Of a DNA stretch of 52,750 bases, positions 1 to 8,365 are shown one piece after another. How positions within the stretch are numbered: position 1 is the stretch's first letter; each line of letters begins with the position of its first letter. The notes below the pieces were generated by a model that ran no database searches, was not told where the DNA came from, and saw only the letters and a program-made list of their open reading frames with translations. The DNA comes from Streptomyces cellulosae. Its GTDB lineage: Bacteria > Actinomycetota > Actinomycetes > Streptomycetales > Streptomycetaceae. A program made the position numbers and the translations under genes. The stretch spans positions 1 to 52,750 of the forward strand of contig NZ_JOEV01000049.1 of the NCBI RefSeq assembly GCF_000721105.1. Direction: 5' to 3'.

Positions 1-23
1 CCCACATACACCTTGTCGGTCAT
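1..23 (-). CDS. 5' end of an unidentified gene (partial)
   Basis: An ATG on the minus strand at 23-21 opens a frame reading MTDKVYV that runs off the left edge, with a GGAG just upstream, though only two bases from the start. It lies downstream of the ubiX-like gene on the same strand. In Streptomyces menaquinone clusters this position is often held by an Lrp/AsnC-type regulator or another menaquinone gene. Seven codons are too few to identify the product, and the start itself could be chance. Confidence 0.35.
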
Positions 24-93
24 GGCTCCGGAAGGTAGCAGCTAGCCGCATCAGCACTCACAGCAGCAACTAACGGCACTTTCGCAACAGGCC

Positions 94-768
94 CTAGGCG
101 TCCGGTGTGCCGTCGCCCAGTTCGCCCTTCCACCGCCGGTAGAGCCCGTGCTCGACGCCCGCCGCGTCGAGGACCCGTCCGGCCACGAAGTCCACCAGGT
201 CCTGGATGTGCGTGGCCCCCGCGTAGAAGCCGGGCGAGGCGGGTACGACGCTCGCGCCCGCGTCGTCCAGGGCGACCAGGTGCCGCAACGTCTGACCGTT
301 CAGCGGGGCCTCGCGTACGGCCACGACCAGCGGACGGCGTTCCTTGAGCGTGACACTCGCGGCCCGTTGCAGCAGATCCTTCGACAGCCCCAGCGCGACC
401 CCGGCCACGCAGGCGGTCGAGGCGGGGACGATCAGCATCCCCTTGGTCCGGTACGACCCGGAGGACGGCCCGGCCGCGAGGTCCCCGGCGCTCCAGTGCC
501 GTACGCCACGGATGTCGGTCTGGAAGGTCCCGGGCTTGCCGTCGGCCCCCCTGGCCAGCCATTCCCGCAGGTCGTCCTGCCAGTGGGCGTCCCGGAAGGC
601 GATCTGGGTCTCGTCGAGCAGGGTGAGCCGCGAGGCCCGGGACACGACGAGGTCGACGCTCTCCCCCGCGTCCAGCAACGCCCTCAGCACCGCGGCGGCA
701 TACGGCGTACCGGAGGCCCCGGACACCCCCACGATCCAAGGCACGCGCTGCGTTTCTCCTGCGTTCAC
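94..768 (-). CDS. ubiX: UbiX-like flavin prenyltransferase of the menaquinone cluster
   Basis: The 224-aa product is full length for the UbiX/Pad1 family. Near residue 12 it has the glycine-rich flavin-binding start VGVSGASGTPYA. The middle holds the family segment with VPASTACVAGVALGLSKDLLQRAA, and the C-terminal half holds PASPGFY. Family members attach a dimethylallyl group to FMN, making the prenyl-FMN cofactor used by UbiD decarboxylases. The UbiD-like gene lies two genes upstream on the same strand, so the job here is inferred to be cofactor supply for decarboxylation of prenylated dihydroxynaphthoate in futalosine-type menaquinone synthesis. The gap to the upstream prenyltransferase gene is only 42 bp, consistent with one operon. 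Confidence 0.9.
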   Translation of the reverse strand: MNAGETQRVPWIVGVSGASGTPYAAAVLRALLDAGESVDLVVSRASRLTLLDETQIAFRDAHWQDDLREWLARGADGKPGTFQTDIRGVRHWSAGDLAAGPSSGSYRTKGMLIVPASTACVAGVALGLSKDLLQRAASVTLKERRPLVVAVREAPLNGQTLRHLVALDDAGASVVPASPGFYAGATHIQDLVDFVAGRVLDAAGVEHGLYRRWKGELGDGTPDA

Positions 769-810
769 ACCCCGAGCGTACCGGCGCGCGACGAGGTACT
801 CAGGACCGGA

Positions 811-1713
811 CTACACCGTCAGCCCACGCACCAGCAGATCCAGCAGCGCGCACACGAACAGGGCGATCCCGATGAACCCGTTGACGCTGAAGAACGCCCT
901 GTTCAGACGGGACAGGTCGTGGGGGCGGACGATCGAGTGCTCGTAGACGAAGGCGGCCGCGACGATCAGCAGACCGAACCAGAAGAACGCTCCGGCGTCG
1001 GTCGCGAGGGCGTACCAGACGAACAGGGCCGTCACGACGGCGTGGCACACCCGCGCGCCCCAGATCGCCGCCGGGATGCCGAAGCGGGCCGGGACCGACA
1101 GGACGCCGATCTCGCGGTCGGTCTCGACGTCCTGGCAGGCGTAGATCAGGTCGAAGCCGCCGATCCAGATGCCGACCGCGAGGCCCAGGATCACCGCGTC
1201 CCAGGACCACTCGCCGGTGATCGCGAGCCAGCCGCCGACCGGGCCCATGGCCTGGGCGAGACCGAGGATGGCCTGCGGGAAGTTCGTGAACCGTTTGCCG
1301 TACGGGTAGACCACCATCGGGATCACGGCTATGGGAGCCAACGCCAGGCAGAGCGGGTTCAGGAGGGCCGCCGAGCCGAGGAAGACCACCACGGCGATCA
1401 GCGCGCCCGTCCAGGCGTGCTTCACCGACATCGCGCCGGTGACCAGCTCGCGGTGCGCGGTGCGCGGATTGCGGGCGTCGATCTCCCGGTCGATGATCCG
1501 GTTGACCGCCATCGCGAAGGTCCGCAGGCCCACCATGCAGATGGTGACCAGCAGCAGCCGGCCCCAGTGGATGTTCCTGTCCCAGTCGAACATCGCCGTC
1601 AGTGCGGCGATGTAGGCGAAGGGCAGGGCGAAGACGGAGTGCTCGATCATCACCAGACGCAGGAAGGCCTTGGTGCGTCCCGGTTGCGGAAGAGCGGCTG
1701 ACGCGCTGCTCAC
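811..1713 (-). CDS. mqnP: UbiA-family prenyltransferase of futalosine menaquinone synthesis (MqnP-like)
   Basis: This is a 300-aa integral membrane protein with about eight hydrophobic segments. Both Asp-rich UbiA signatures are visible: [15 protein letters not shown] near residue 70 (N-x3-D-x3-D) and a later [10 protein letters not shown] (D-x3-D). The family moves a polyprenyl chain from its diphosphate onto an aromatic acid in the membrane. The UbiD- and UbiX-like neighbours, and the known Streptomyces cluster of this layout, point to 1,4-dihydroxy-6-naphthoate as acceptor rather than 4-hydroxybenzoate. The start ATG overlaps the TGA of the upstream UbiD-like gene (ATGA), indicating translational coupling. 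Confidence 0.9.
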   Translation of the reverse strand: MSSASAALPQPGRTKAFLRLVMIEHSVFALPFAYIAALTAMFDWDRNIHWGRLLLVTICMVGLRTFAMAVNRIIDREIDARNPRTAHRELVTGAMSVKHAWTGALIAVVVFLGSAALLNPLCLALAPIAVIPMVVYPYGKRFTNFPQAILGLAQAMGPVGGWLAITGEWSWDAVILGLAVGIWIGGFDLIYACQDVETDREIGVLSVPARFGIPAAIWGARVCHAVVTALFVWYALATDAGAFFWFGLLIVAAAFVYEHSIVRPHDLSRLNRAFFSVNGFIGIALFVCALLDLLVRGLTV

Positions 1714-3167
1714 AGTCCGTACTCCTTCCAGCGGCGGTCGACCTTCGCCGCCGTATCCGGGTCCGACTCCACCATGTCCGGCCAGCCGCCGTCACGGGTG
1801 TAGCCCTCCTCGGGCCACTTCCTGGTCGCGTCGATGCCCGCCTTGCCGCCCCAGAACTGCTGGTAGGAGGCGTGGTCGAGGTGGTCGACGGGGCCCTCGA
1901 CGAGGGAGAGGTCGCGGGCGTAGTCGGTGTTGCCGAGGGCCCGCCAGGCGACCTCGTGCAGGTCGTGGACGTCACAGTCCGCGTCCACGACCACGATCAG
2001 CTTGGTCAGGGACATCATGTGGGCGCCCCAGACGGCGTGCATGACCTTCTGCGCGTGCTTGGGGTACTTCTTGTCGATCGAGACGATCGCGCAGTTGTGG
2101 AAACCGCCGGCCTCGGGCAGGTGGTAGTCCACGATGTCCGGGATGATGATCTTGAGCAGCGGGAGGAAGAACCGCTCCGTCGCACGGCCCAGCGGTCCGT
2201 CCTCCGTCGGGGGGCGCCCTACGACGATCGACTGGAGCAGCGGCCGCTTCCGCATCGTCACACAGTCGATCTTCAACGCGGGGAAGGGCTCCTGCGGGGT
2301 GTAGAACCCGGTGTGGTCGCCGAAGGGCCCCTCCGGCAGCATCTCGCCCGGCTCCAGCCAGCCCTCGATCACGACCTCCGCCTGCGCCGGCACCTGGAGC
2401 GGAACGGTCTTGCAGTCGACCATCTCGATCCGCTTGCCCGCGATGAACCCGGCGAAGAGGTACTCGTCGATGTCGCCGGGGAGCGGGGCGGTGGAGGCGT
2501 ACGTCACGGCGGGCGGGCACCCGAAGGCGATCGCGACCGGCAGGCGCTCTCCCCTCCTCGCCGCCACCTGGTAGTGGTTGCGGCTGTCCTTGTGGATCTG
2601 CCAGTGCATGCCGATCGTGCGCTTGTCGTGCCGCTGGAGGCGGTAGAGCCCCAGGTTGCGGATCCCGCTCTCCGGGTCCTTGGTGTGGGTGAGCCCCAGG
2701 TTGAAGAAGGAGCCGCCGTCCTTGGGCCAGGTGAACAGGGCGGGCAGCCGGTCGAGATCGACGTCGTCGCCGCGCAGCACCACCTCCTGCACGGGCGCGC
2801 TGTCGGACTTCACCTTCTTCGGCGGTACGTGCGTCATCGCGCCGAGCTTCCCGAAGGCCTCCCGCACGCCGATGAACCCCTGCGGCAGTTCGGGCCGCAG
2901 CAGCCCGCCGATCTTCTCCGAGATCTCGCCGTACGACGTGAGTCCGAGGGCCTTCAGCAGGCGCCGGTCGGTCCCGAAGACGTTCATCGCGAGGGGCATG
3001 TCGGAGCCCTTCACGTTCTCGAAGAGCAGCGCGGGGCCGCCGGACTTCTGCACCCGGTCGACGATCTCCCCGACCTCCAGATACGGGTCGACCTCGGCCT
3101 TGATCCGCTTGAGGTCGCCCTCGCGCTCCAAGGCCCGGAGCAGGGAACGAAGATCGTCGTAAGCCAT
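1710..3167 (-). CDS. UbiD-like prenyl-FMN-dependent decarboxylase (menaquinone)
   Basis: The product is 485 aa, the usual size for bacterial UbiD, starting [14 protein letters not shown] at the ATG at 3167. The frame is open further upstream, but that part has no family similarity and overlaps the divergent gene. The body has the UbiD pattern: RNLGLYR and [10 protein letters not shown] near residues 180-200, [15 protein letters not shown] near 250, and FGDHTGFYT near 295. Family members decarboxylate aromatic acids with prenyl-FMN, which the UbiX-like protein encoded downstream would make. The three genes ubiD-ubiA-ubiX are coupled or closely spaced, so this is inferred to be the decarboxylase acting after prenylation in the futalosine pathway (called MqnL in some schemes). 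Confidence 0.9.
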   Translation of the reverse strand: MAYDDLRSLLRALEREGDLKRIKAEVDPYLEVGEIVDRVQKSGGPALLFENVKGSDMPLAMNVFGTDRRLLKALGLTSYGEISEKIGGLLRPELPQGFIGVREAFGKLGAMTHVPPKKVKSDSAPVQEVVLRGDDVDLDRLPALFTWPKDGGSFFNLGLTHTKDPESGIRNLGLYRLQRHDKRTIGMHWQIHKDSRNHYQVAARRGERLPVAIAFGCPPAVTYASTAPLPGDIDEYLFAGFIAGKRIEMVDCKTVPLQVPAQAEVVIEGWLEPGEMLPEGPFGDHTGFYTPQEPFPALKIDCVTMRKRPLLQSIVVGRPPTEDGPLGRATERFFLPLLKIIIPDIVDYHLPEAGGFHNCAIVSIDKKYPKHAQKVMHAVWGAHMMSLTKLIVVVDADCDVHDLHEVAWRALGNTDYARDLSLVEGPVDHLDHASYQQFWGGKAGIDATRKWPEEGYTRDGGWPDMVESDPDTAAKVDRRWKEYGL

Positions 3168-3254
3168 GCGGCCAAGTATCCCCGAGCCGCTACCCTGGCC
3201 CGGTACCTGGGGTCCGTACCAGTGGCCCCGACGACCCTTCCACCGAGAGGCCCC

Positions 3255-3629
3255 ATGCTCCGGGTACTGATGTTCCTCGTACCACTGGCGTTGAGCGTGT
3301 ACGCGTTCATCGACTGCATCAGCACCGAGGACGACGACATCCGCCACATGCCCAAGCCGCTGTGGGCGATCGTCGTCCTGGTGTTCCCGCTCGCCGGCTC
3401 CATCTCCTGGCTCATCGCGGGCAAGAAGCGGCAACCGGCCGGCGCGGACGGCTACCCGGGCCCCTCCGGCTCCGCCGGTTCGCCCTGGAGCCGCGGCGGC
3501 GGGCAGCGGTGGGTGGCGCCCGACGACAACCCCGAGTTCCTCAAGTCGCTGAAGGACGAGAACGGCGACGACGGGGACAGCGGGGACCACGGCCGGAAGC
3601 GACCCGGCGGCGACCCCGAGGGCGACTGA
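3255..3629 (+). CDS. Small PLDc_N-type two-helix membrane protein
   Basis: The 124-aa product has two hydrophobic helices, at residues 2-19 ([17 protein letters not shown]) and about 38-57 ([22 protein letters not shown]). They are separated by a short acidic stretch with the P-K-x-x-W motif typical of the PLDc_N (cardiolipin-synthase N-terminal) domain. A disordered acidic, Gly-rich cytoplasmic tail follows. Such stand-alone PLDc_N proteins are common in Streptomyces and have no assigned function. GAGAGG six bases before the ATG is the ribosome site. It is divergent from the UbiD-like gene, with 87 bp between the two starts. Confidence 0.8.
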   Translation: MLRVLMFLVPLALSVYAFIDCISTEDDDIRHMPKPLWAIVVLVFPLAGSISWLIAGKKRQPAGADGYPGPSGSAGSPWSRGGGQRWVAPDDNPEFLKSLKDENGDDGDSGDHGRKRPGGDPEGD

Positions 3630-3731
3630 CGACGACGCGGCCGGTCCCTACAGGTTGTAAGCCGACGAGCCTCCCGAAGCGGACAATGCGCCCCTGGGCC
3701 GGAACCCGTCCGGACCGGACACTTACCTCGC

Positions 3732-5129
3732 ATGACGACTGCTCCCGCCGACTCCGCCGGCACCCTCGCTCCCGCCTACGGTGACAAGGTCATCGCCGTC
3801 GAGACGGCAGGCTCGGACCCGATCCCCGACGCCGAACGCCACGGCTCCCCGCTCCAGCTCCTGTGGACCTGGGCATCCCCCAACATCGAGTTCGCGACGG
3901 TCTACATCGGCGTGATCTCGGTCCTGTTCTTCGGTCTGAGCTTCTGGCAGGCAACGGCCGCCATCCTCCTCGGCACCGCGGTCGGCGCGATCGCCCAGGG
4001 CGTCCTGTCCCTGGACGGGCCCCGGTTCGGGGTGCCGCAGATGGTGATCGGCCGGTTCTCCTTCGGCTTCAAGGGCAACGTGCTGCCGTCCGGCGTCAAC
4101 GCGGTGGTCGCGGGCGTCGGCTGGTTCGCCGTCAACAGCGTCAGCGCGGCCTTCGCGCTGAACACGCTGACGGATCTGCGTCCGCTGCCCTCGCTGCTGC
4201 TCGTGGTGGCGGCGGAGATCCTGATCGGCTTCATCGGCCACAATTTCGTGCACGTCTTCGAGAAGTACGCGTTCCCGGCGCTCGCGGTGATCTTCCTGAC
4301 GGCCGGGGTGTGGACCTTCAAGGACGCCCACCTGGGCGGGGGCGGCGCGGGAGGCGGCATCGGCGGCTTCCTGCTGGCGTTCAGCGCGGCCTGGGGGTAC
4401 GCGGCGGGCTGGAACCCGTACGCCACGGACTACTCGCGCTATCTGCCGCGTACGGCGAGCAAGTTCAAGACGGTCCTCTACCCCGCGGTCGGCCTGTTCG
4501 TGTCGGTCGCCGTGGTGGCCGTCATCGGCGCGGCCTCCGCGACGATCGTGGCCCCGAAGAACGCCACCCCCACAGCCGCCTTCACCGGTCACCTCCCCGG
4601 CTGGCTGGGCAACCTGGTACTGCTCGCGATCATCCTCGGCGCGGTCTCCGCGAACGCCCTGAACGTGTACTCCTCCGCCATCTCGATCACGTCCCTCGGC
4701 CTGAAGTTCCCGTCCTGGCTGGGCCGCGGCACGCTGGTCGTGCTGTCCGGAGTCGCCGGTACGGCGGCCGCGTGGGCGTCCCTGTCGGACGCGGGGTCGG
4801 CCTACGAGGCGTTCCTGCTGGTCATCGCCTACTGGGTGGGCCCGTGGCTCGGGGTCGTCCTGGTCGAGCGGTGGCTCCAGGGCCGTACGACCACGGACGA
4901 CGTACTGGCCGCCCGCCTCGGTGACTGCACCTTCACCAACTGGCCCGGTGTCGCCGCCCTGTTGATCGGCGTGGCGGTGTCCGTCCCGCTCTTCTCCAAC
5001 CAGGAGAAGTACGTCGGCTATGTACCCGAGCACTGGCCGTCCTTCGGCGACAGCACCCCGTTGGTCGGGTTCGCGGTGAGCGCGGCACTGTACGCGGTGG
5101 TGCGGGGGCGGCTGGGGTCCAGGGCCTGA
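3732..5129 (+). CDS. NCS1-family cytosine/purine permease-like transporter
   Basis: The 465-aa product has about twelve hydrophobic segments and the NCS1 hallmarks: TWASPNIEFATVYIGV in helix 1, GPRFGVPQMVIGRFSFG after helix 2, and GWNPYATDYSRYLP in the mid loop. NCS1 carriers import nucleobases or related compounds with protons or sodium. It stands alone on the plus strand. The deaminase and PucR regulator that might use imported nucleobases lie 3-6 kb away, so a link is possible but not shown. The substrate cannot be read from sequence. Confidence 0.85.
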   Translation: MTTAPADSAGTLAPAYGDKVIAVETAGSDPIPDAERHGSPLQLLWTWASPNIEFATVYIGVISVLFFGLSFWQATAAILLGTAVGAIAQGVLSLDGPRFGVPQMVIGRFSFGFKGNVLPSGVNAVVAGVGWFAVNSVSAAFALNTLTDLRPLPSLLLVVAAEILIGFIGHNFVHVFEKYAFPALAVIFLTAGVWTFKDAHLGGGGAGGGIGGFLLAFSAAWGYAAGWNPYATDYSRYLPRTASKFKTVLYPAVGLFVSVAVVAVIGAASATIVAPKNATPTAAFTGHLPGWLGNLVLLAIILGAVSANALNVYSSAISITSLGLKFPSWLGRGTLVVLSGVAGTAAAWASLSDAGSAYEAFLLVIAYWVGPWLGVVLVERWLQGRTTTDDVLAARLGDCTFTNWPGVAALLIGVAVSVPLFSNQEKYVGYVPEHWPSFGDSTPLVGFAVSAALYAVVRGRLGSRA

Positions 5130-5289
5130 CACGCGCGCGCCCTCACCATCAGGCCGGTCAGCAGAGTCGCAACGCCGGGCGGGGGCGTGGCGACTTCTGC
5201 GGGGACACCTCTGACCAGGCACGACAGGCTCATCGGGTGAGGTCGCGGAGATTGGGGGAAGAAGTTGCGGCAGCCGATGGGAGGTTGTC

Positions 5290-6483
5290 GTGGAGGGTGG
5301 AGATCTGGAACTGGGCGAGTTGCTGGCCGCCGCGGAGGCGGCCCCGCCCGGTGAGTCCGTCGACGTGGTGGCACACGACCTGCAGAAGCGGTTCGGTGCG
5401 GAGCGCGTGTCGTTCCTCTTCGTCGACCTCGTCGGTCAGCGGCTGGTACGCCTCGCCGCGGCCGGTGATGAGGTCGCCGACCCCGGCGAGCCGATCGACC
5501 TGCGGGGCAGCGTCTACGACGGTGTTCTGCAAAGCCAGCGCCAGCAGGTGGAACCGGACGGCCAGGGCGGACTGCGCGTCATCACGCCGGTCACCAACCG
5601 GGGCGACTGCCTCGGCGTCCTGGAGATGACTCTGCAGTCCGCCGACGACACCGTGTTGCGACAGGTCCGCGACGCGGCACACGCGCTGGCCTACATCATC
5701 GTCACGGACGGCCGCTTCACCGATCTGTACCACCTGCGCAGGCGCACCACCGAGCCCAGCCTGGCCGCGGAGATCCAGCACCAGCTGCTTCCCCCGGCTC
5801 CCTGCTGCGAGGCGGCCCAGTTCACCCTCGCCGCCGGGCTGGTCCCGGCCGACGACATCGGTGGCGACACCTACGACTACACCCTCGACCGCGACACCCT
5901 GCACCTGTCCATCACCGACGCCATGGGCCACGACACCAACTCCGCTCTGCTGGCCACCTTGCTGGTCGGCGCACTGCGGCGGGCACGCCGCAGCGGCTGC
6001 GACGCCCTGAAGCAGGCGAACCACGCCCACCAGGCCCTGCTGAGCCACAGCCGCGGCCTGGCCACCGGACAGTTGCTGTGCGTCGATCTCGAAACGGGAC
6101 TGTGCGAACTGGTCAACGCCGGCCATCCCTGGCCGCTGCTGATGCGCGACGGCACCGTCGAAGAGGTCAGACTCGCCGTCAACCTGCCGTTCGGTGTGGC
6201 GGCACCCGCCTCCTACCGCGTACAGGAGCTGCAGTTGCGCCCCAGGGACCGCCTGGTACTGCTCACCGACGGAATGCTGGAGCGCGATGCCGCGGCCGTC
6301 GATCTGGCCTCGGTCGTTCAGGACACCCGCGCGCTGCACCCGAGGGAAGCCGTCCGGAGCCTGACCGGAGCGGTGCTCGACGCCTGCCATGGTCGCCTCA
6401 GGGACGATGCCACGGTCCTGATACTGGACTGGCACGGCGATCGCCGCAGATCGGCGGAGAAGAGACCGGACCCGCATGCATGA
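5290..6483 (+). CDS. SpoIIE/PP2C-type serine phosphatase with N-terminal GAF-like domain
   Basis: The product is 397 aa from a GTG start preceded by GGGAGG. Residues about 15-145 look like a GAF-type sensory domain (VSFLFVDLVGQRLVRLAA, then ITPVTNRGDCLGVLEM). Residues about 165-385 form a SpoIIE phosphatase, with EIQHQLLPPAP, the metal site in DDIGGDTYDY, TDAMGH, VNAGHPWPLL, LLTDGMLE and RDDATVLIL. Such proteins dephosphorylate anti-anti-sigma factors in partner-switching pathways. The next gene is a HATPase-type kinase 47 bp downstream, so the two probably form one signalling unit. Confidence 0.88.
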   Translation: MEGGDLELGELLAAAEAAPPGESVDVVAHDLQKRFGAERVSFLFVDLVGQRLVRLAAAGDEVADPGEPIDLRGSVYDGVLQSQRQQVEPDGQGGLRVITPVTNRGDCLGVLEMTLQSADDTVLRQVRDAAHALAYIIVTDGRFTDLYHLRRRTTEPSLAAEIQHQLLPPAPCCEAAQFTLAAGLVPADDIGGDTYDYTLDRDTLHLSITDAMGHDTNSALLATLLVGALRRARRSGCDALKQANHAHQALLSHSRGLATGQLLCVDLETGLCELVNAGHPWPLLMRDGTVEEVRLAVNLPFGVAAPASYRVQELQLRPRDRLVLLTDGMLERDAAAVDLASVVQDTRALHPREAVRSLTGAVLDACHGRLRDDATVLILDWHGDRRRSAEKRPDPHA

Positions 6484-6530
6484 CGCCTGCGCGGGTACCG
6501 GCGCCCATGAGCGGGGAGTGAGGGCGACAC

Positions 6531-6998
6531 GTGGGATCCCATGCCGACGGTGACGGCTGTACCGGGCCGGATGAGTACTTGATGCGTGCCGGCTACGCGC
6601 TGGACGGAGAGGGCGGCTGCATCGCGGACGCGCGCCACCACGCCGACGCCCTCCTCGAAAAGGCCCACGCCGACCATGATCTGCCCGTGTCCGCCCGCGC
6701 CAGAGACCTGACCCAGCTGGTGGTCAGCGAGCTGGTCACCAACGCCCTCAAGTACGCCCCCGGCCCCGTCCTGATGGAACTGCGCATCAGCGCCCACGCC
6801 GTGGACGTCGTCGTGTGGGACAGCGACCCCACGGTTCCCGTGGCCCGGGCCGCTGATCCTGACAGGATCGGCCAGCACGGCCTGGAGATCGTCAAGGCCG
6901 TCACCGAGTGGCTCTTCACCGAGCAGGAACCGGTCGGCAAGCGCATCACGGCCCGCATCGCGCTGTGCGACACGTCCGAGCCCAACTCCGCCGCGTGA
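6531..6998 (+). CDS. RsbW/SpoIIAB-like ATP-binding protein (HATPase_c_2)
   Basis: The 155-aa product, from a GTG start, is a single GHKL ATPase fold. It shows the N box VVSELVTNALKYAPG near residue 65, the G1-type WDSDPTVP near 98, and the G2-type IGQHGLEIVKAV near 113. Streptomyces carry many such small kinases, which act as anti-sigma factors or regulators opposite SpoIIE phosphatases. The SpoIIE-type phosphatase gene immediately upstream supports pairing. No sigma factor or STAS antagonist gene is adjacent, so the target is unknown. Confidence 0.85.
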   Translation: MGSHADGDGCTGPDEYLMRAGYALDGEGGCIADARHHADALLEKAHADHDLPVSARARDLTQLVVSELVTNALKYAPGPVLMELRISAHAVDVVVWDSDPTVPVARAADPDRIGQHGLEIVKAVTEWLFTEQEPVGKRITARIALCDTSEPNSAA

Positions 6999-7008
6999 GT
7001 TGGATGAC

Positions 7009-7404
7009 GTGTCGCGTCCGCCCGTGCCGGTCCCGGGCTGCGCGGCCTGCGAGGAGTTGGCGACCCGCCGGGACGAGGCGCGGGCCGCGTTCGACGGCAG
7101 CGCGGAGACGGACGCGAAGGTGCTGCTGCGTCAGCACCAGGGCCGGGAACACGGAGGGCCCCCGGCCGCCGGGCGCCGGATCTTCCGGTACGTGCCGTAC
7201 TCGATCGCGCAGGACGCCTCGGCGCAGCCGGAGTACGAGGCGTACTGCGTCTCGGGCGAGGAAGCGGACTGCGGGGCGAGTTCGGGCCCGCGCCAGGCCC
7301 CGGCCGAGGTCGAGGAGTGGCAGCGCCTGCACACCCAGGAGACCCGCCACCTGCGTTACCGCCGCAGCTTCGCGGCCTACGCGGTGCTGGAGAAGCAGGA
7401 CTGA
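7009..7404 (+). CDS. CxxC small-protein domain fused to DUF7848-like domain
   Basis: Two Streptomyces small-protein types are joined here. Residues about 5-50 hold CAACEEL followed by an alpha-helical stretch with D-A-K-V-L-L-R-Q-H-Q-G-R-E-H; the Cys-x2-Cys and His-x4-His spacing suggests a metal site. Residues about 58-131 match the DUF7848-like pattern: FRYVPYSI, CVSGEEADCG, then WQRLHTQETRHLRYRR. The two are usually separate neighbouring genes near Scr1/DUF397-type regulators. The start is uncertain: GTG at 7009 is taken, while TTG at 7000 adds three residues. It begins 10 bp after the ATPase gene and may be cotranscribed with it. Function is unknown. Confidence 0.7.
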   Translation: MSRPPVPVPGCAACEELATRRDEARAAFDGSAETDAKVLLRQHQGREHGGPPAAGRRIFRYVPYSIAQDASAQPEYEAYCVSGEEADCGASSGPRQAPAEVEEWQRLHTQETRHLRYRRSFAAYAVLEKQD

Positions 7405-7713
7405 AGGAACTCGCCCGTCCGCCTTCGGGTCGAACCCGGCAATCACCGCCTGCTCGACGAGATAAGTCCGGTCCTGGAAGGCCTGCCGAGAGAGGCAATC
7501 GGGAGGGCAGCACCGACAGCCCGCTGTACGAGACGCAAGGTTGCTGGTGAACCATCACGCGCTTCCGGGCGTTCACAGGAGGGGAACGCACATTCGGAGA
7601 TCATGACACACGATTCCTGGACAGATTCTCTGCCGCGCCTTCCGAGGAAGCGTTCCCGGATCCACAACGTCCCGGCGTTCTCGCCGGTGTCGAATCATGA
7701 AAAGGAGTTCATC
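7405..7713. other. Intergenic stretch without a recognisable gene
   Basis: Apart from the ribosome site of the cupin gene (AAAGGAG at 7701-7707), I see no convincing gene, RNA or repeat here. GC falls towards 7550-7710, as expected for a promoter region. One short frame (about 7418-7550) reads like coding debris, but I could not assign it. Confidence 0.4.
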
Positions 7714-8175
7714 ATGTTGAATCGTCGCTCTCTTCTACGGTCCAGTGGCGTGGCGGCAGCCGGCACGCTCGGCGCCGCCGCTCTTGCCTCGGCTGCTGAG
7801 GCGTCTTCCACGGTGTCCCATGGTCCTCACTCGTCTGATTCCGACCCGACCGCCGGGGTGACGCGCACCTTACTTCAGGAGAACCCCTCGCCCGCCAAGG
7901 GCTGGAAGACTGTGCAGACACTTGTCGAGATCCCGCGGCGTAAGGAATCGGGCCGCCACAGCCACCCGGGAGTCGAGGTCGGATACATCATCCGCGGTGA
8001 CGTGTTGATGAAGTTCGACGACGGGACCACCTTGCGGCTCCGCACGGGCGACCCCTTCTTCATCCCCTCTGACACCATCCACAACGCCCGCAACATCGGG
8101 ACGGTAACAACGATGATGCTGTCCACCTACGTCGTCGACGAGACCAAGCCTCTGGTAACCACCCACAGGGATTGA
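7714..8175 (+). CDS. Tat-exported cupin-domain protein
   Basis: The start at 7714 is fixed by AAAGGAG six bases upstream and gives a 153-aa protein beginning MLNRRSLLRSSG, a twin-arginine signal with a hydrophobic stretch and a probable cleavage site near ASAAEA (residues 24-29). The mature part is one cupin barrel. GRHSHPGVEVGYIIRGDV carries the two His and Glu of motif 1, and GDPFFIPSDTIHNARN carries the His of motif 2, so a metal site is intact. Cupins of this kind bind small ligands or act as oxidases; the substrate is unknown. The codon usage is slightly less GC-rich than the neighbours. Confidence 0.82.
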   Translation: MLNRRSLLRSSGVAAAGTLGAAALASAAEASSTVSHGPHSSDSDPTAGVTRTLLQENPSPAKGWKTVQTLVEIPRRKESGRHSHPGVEVGYIIRGDVLMKFDDGTTLRLRTGDPFFIPSDTIHNARNIGTVTTMMLSTYVVDETKPLVTTHRD

Positions 8176-8365
8176 CTGAGTCTCGTTCATCCTGGCCCTG
8201 AAGGGTGAATGGGCTGTTCAGGTGGGTGGTGACGTGACAGAGCCCCCGGTCGTTCTTCAGTTCTAGTGGTCGTTGCAACACCCCAGTTCAAGGGTGCGAC
8301 GGGCTTCGAGATCCGTCAGAACACGCGTCGTTGCCGCGGTCGCGGCACCCCGCTGATCGACCGCG

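Noticed and set aside
20..739. Long minus-strand frame overlapping the ubiX-like gene
   Set aside because: Arg/Gly-rich shadow of a high-GC gene; the overlapping frame has clear UbiX motifs and normal third-position GC.
3168..3590. Upstream extension of the UbiD-like frame (about 140 codons)
   Set aside because: No family similarity, and it lies over the divergent PLDc_N gene; the UbiD family starts at MAYDD.
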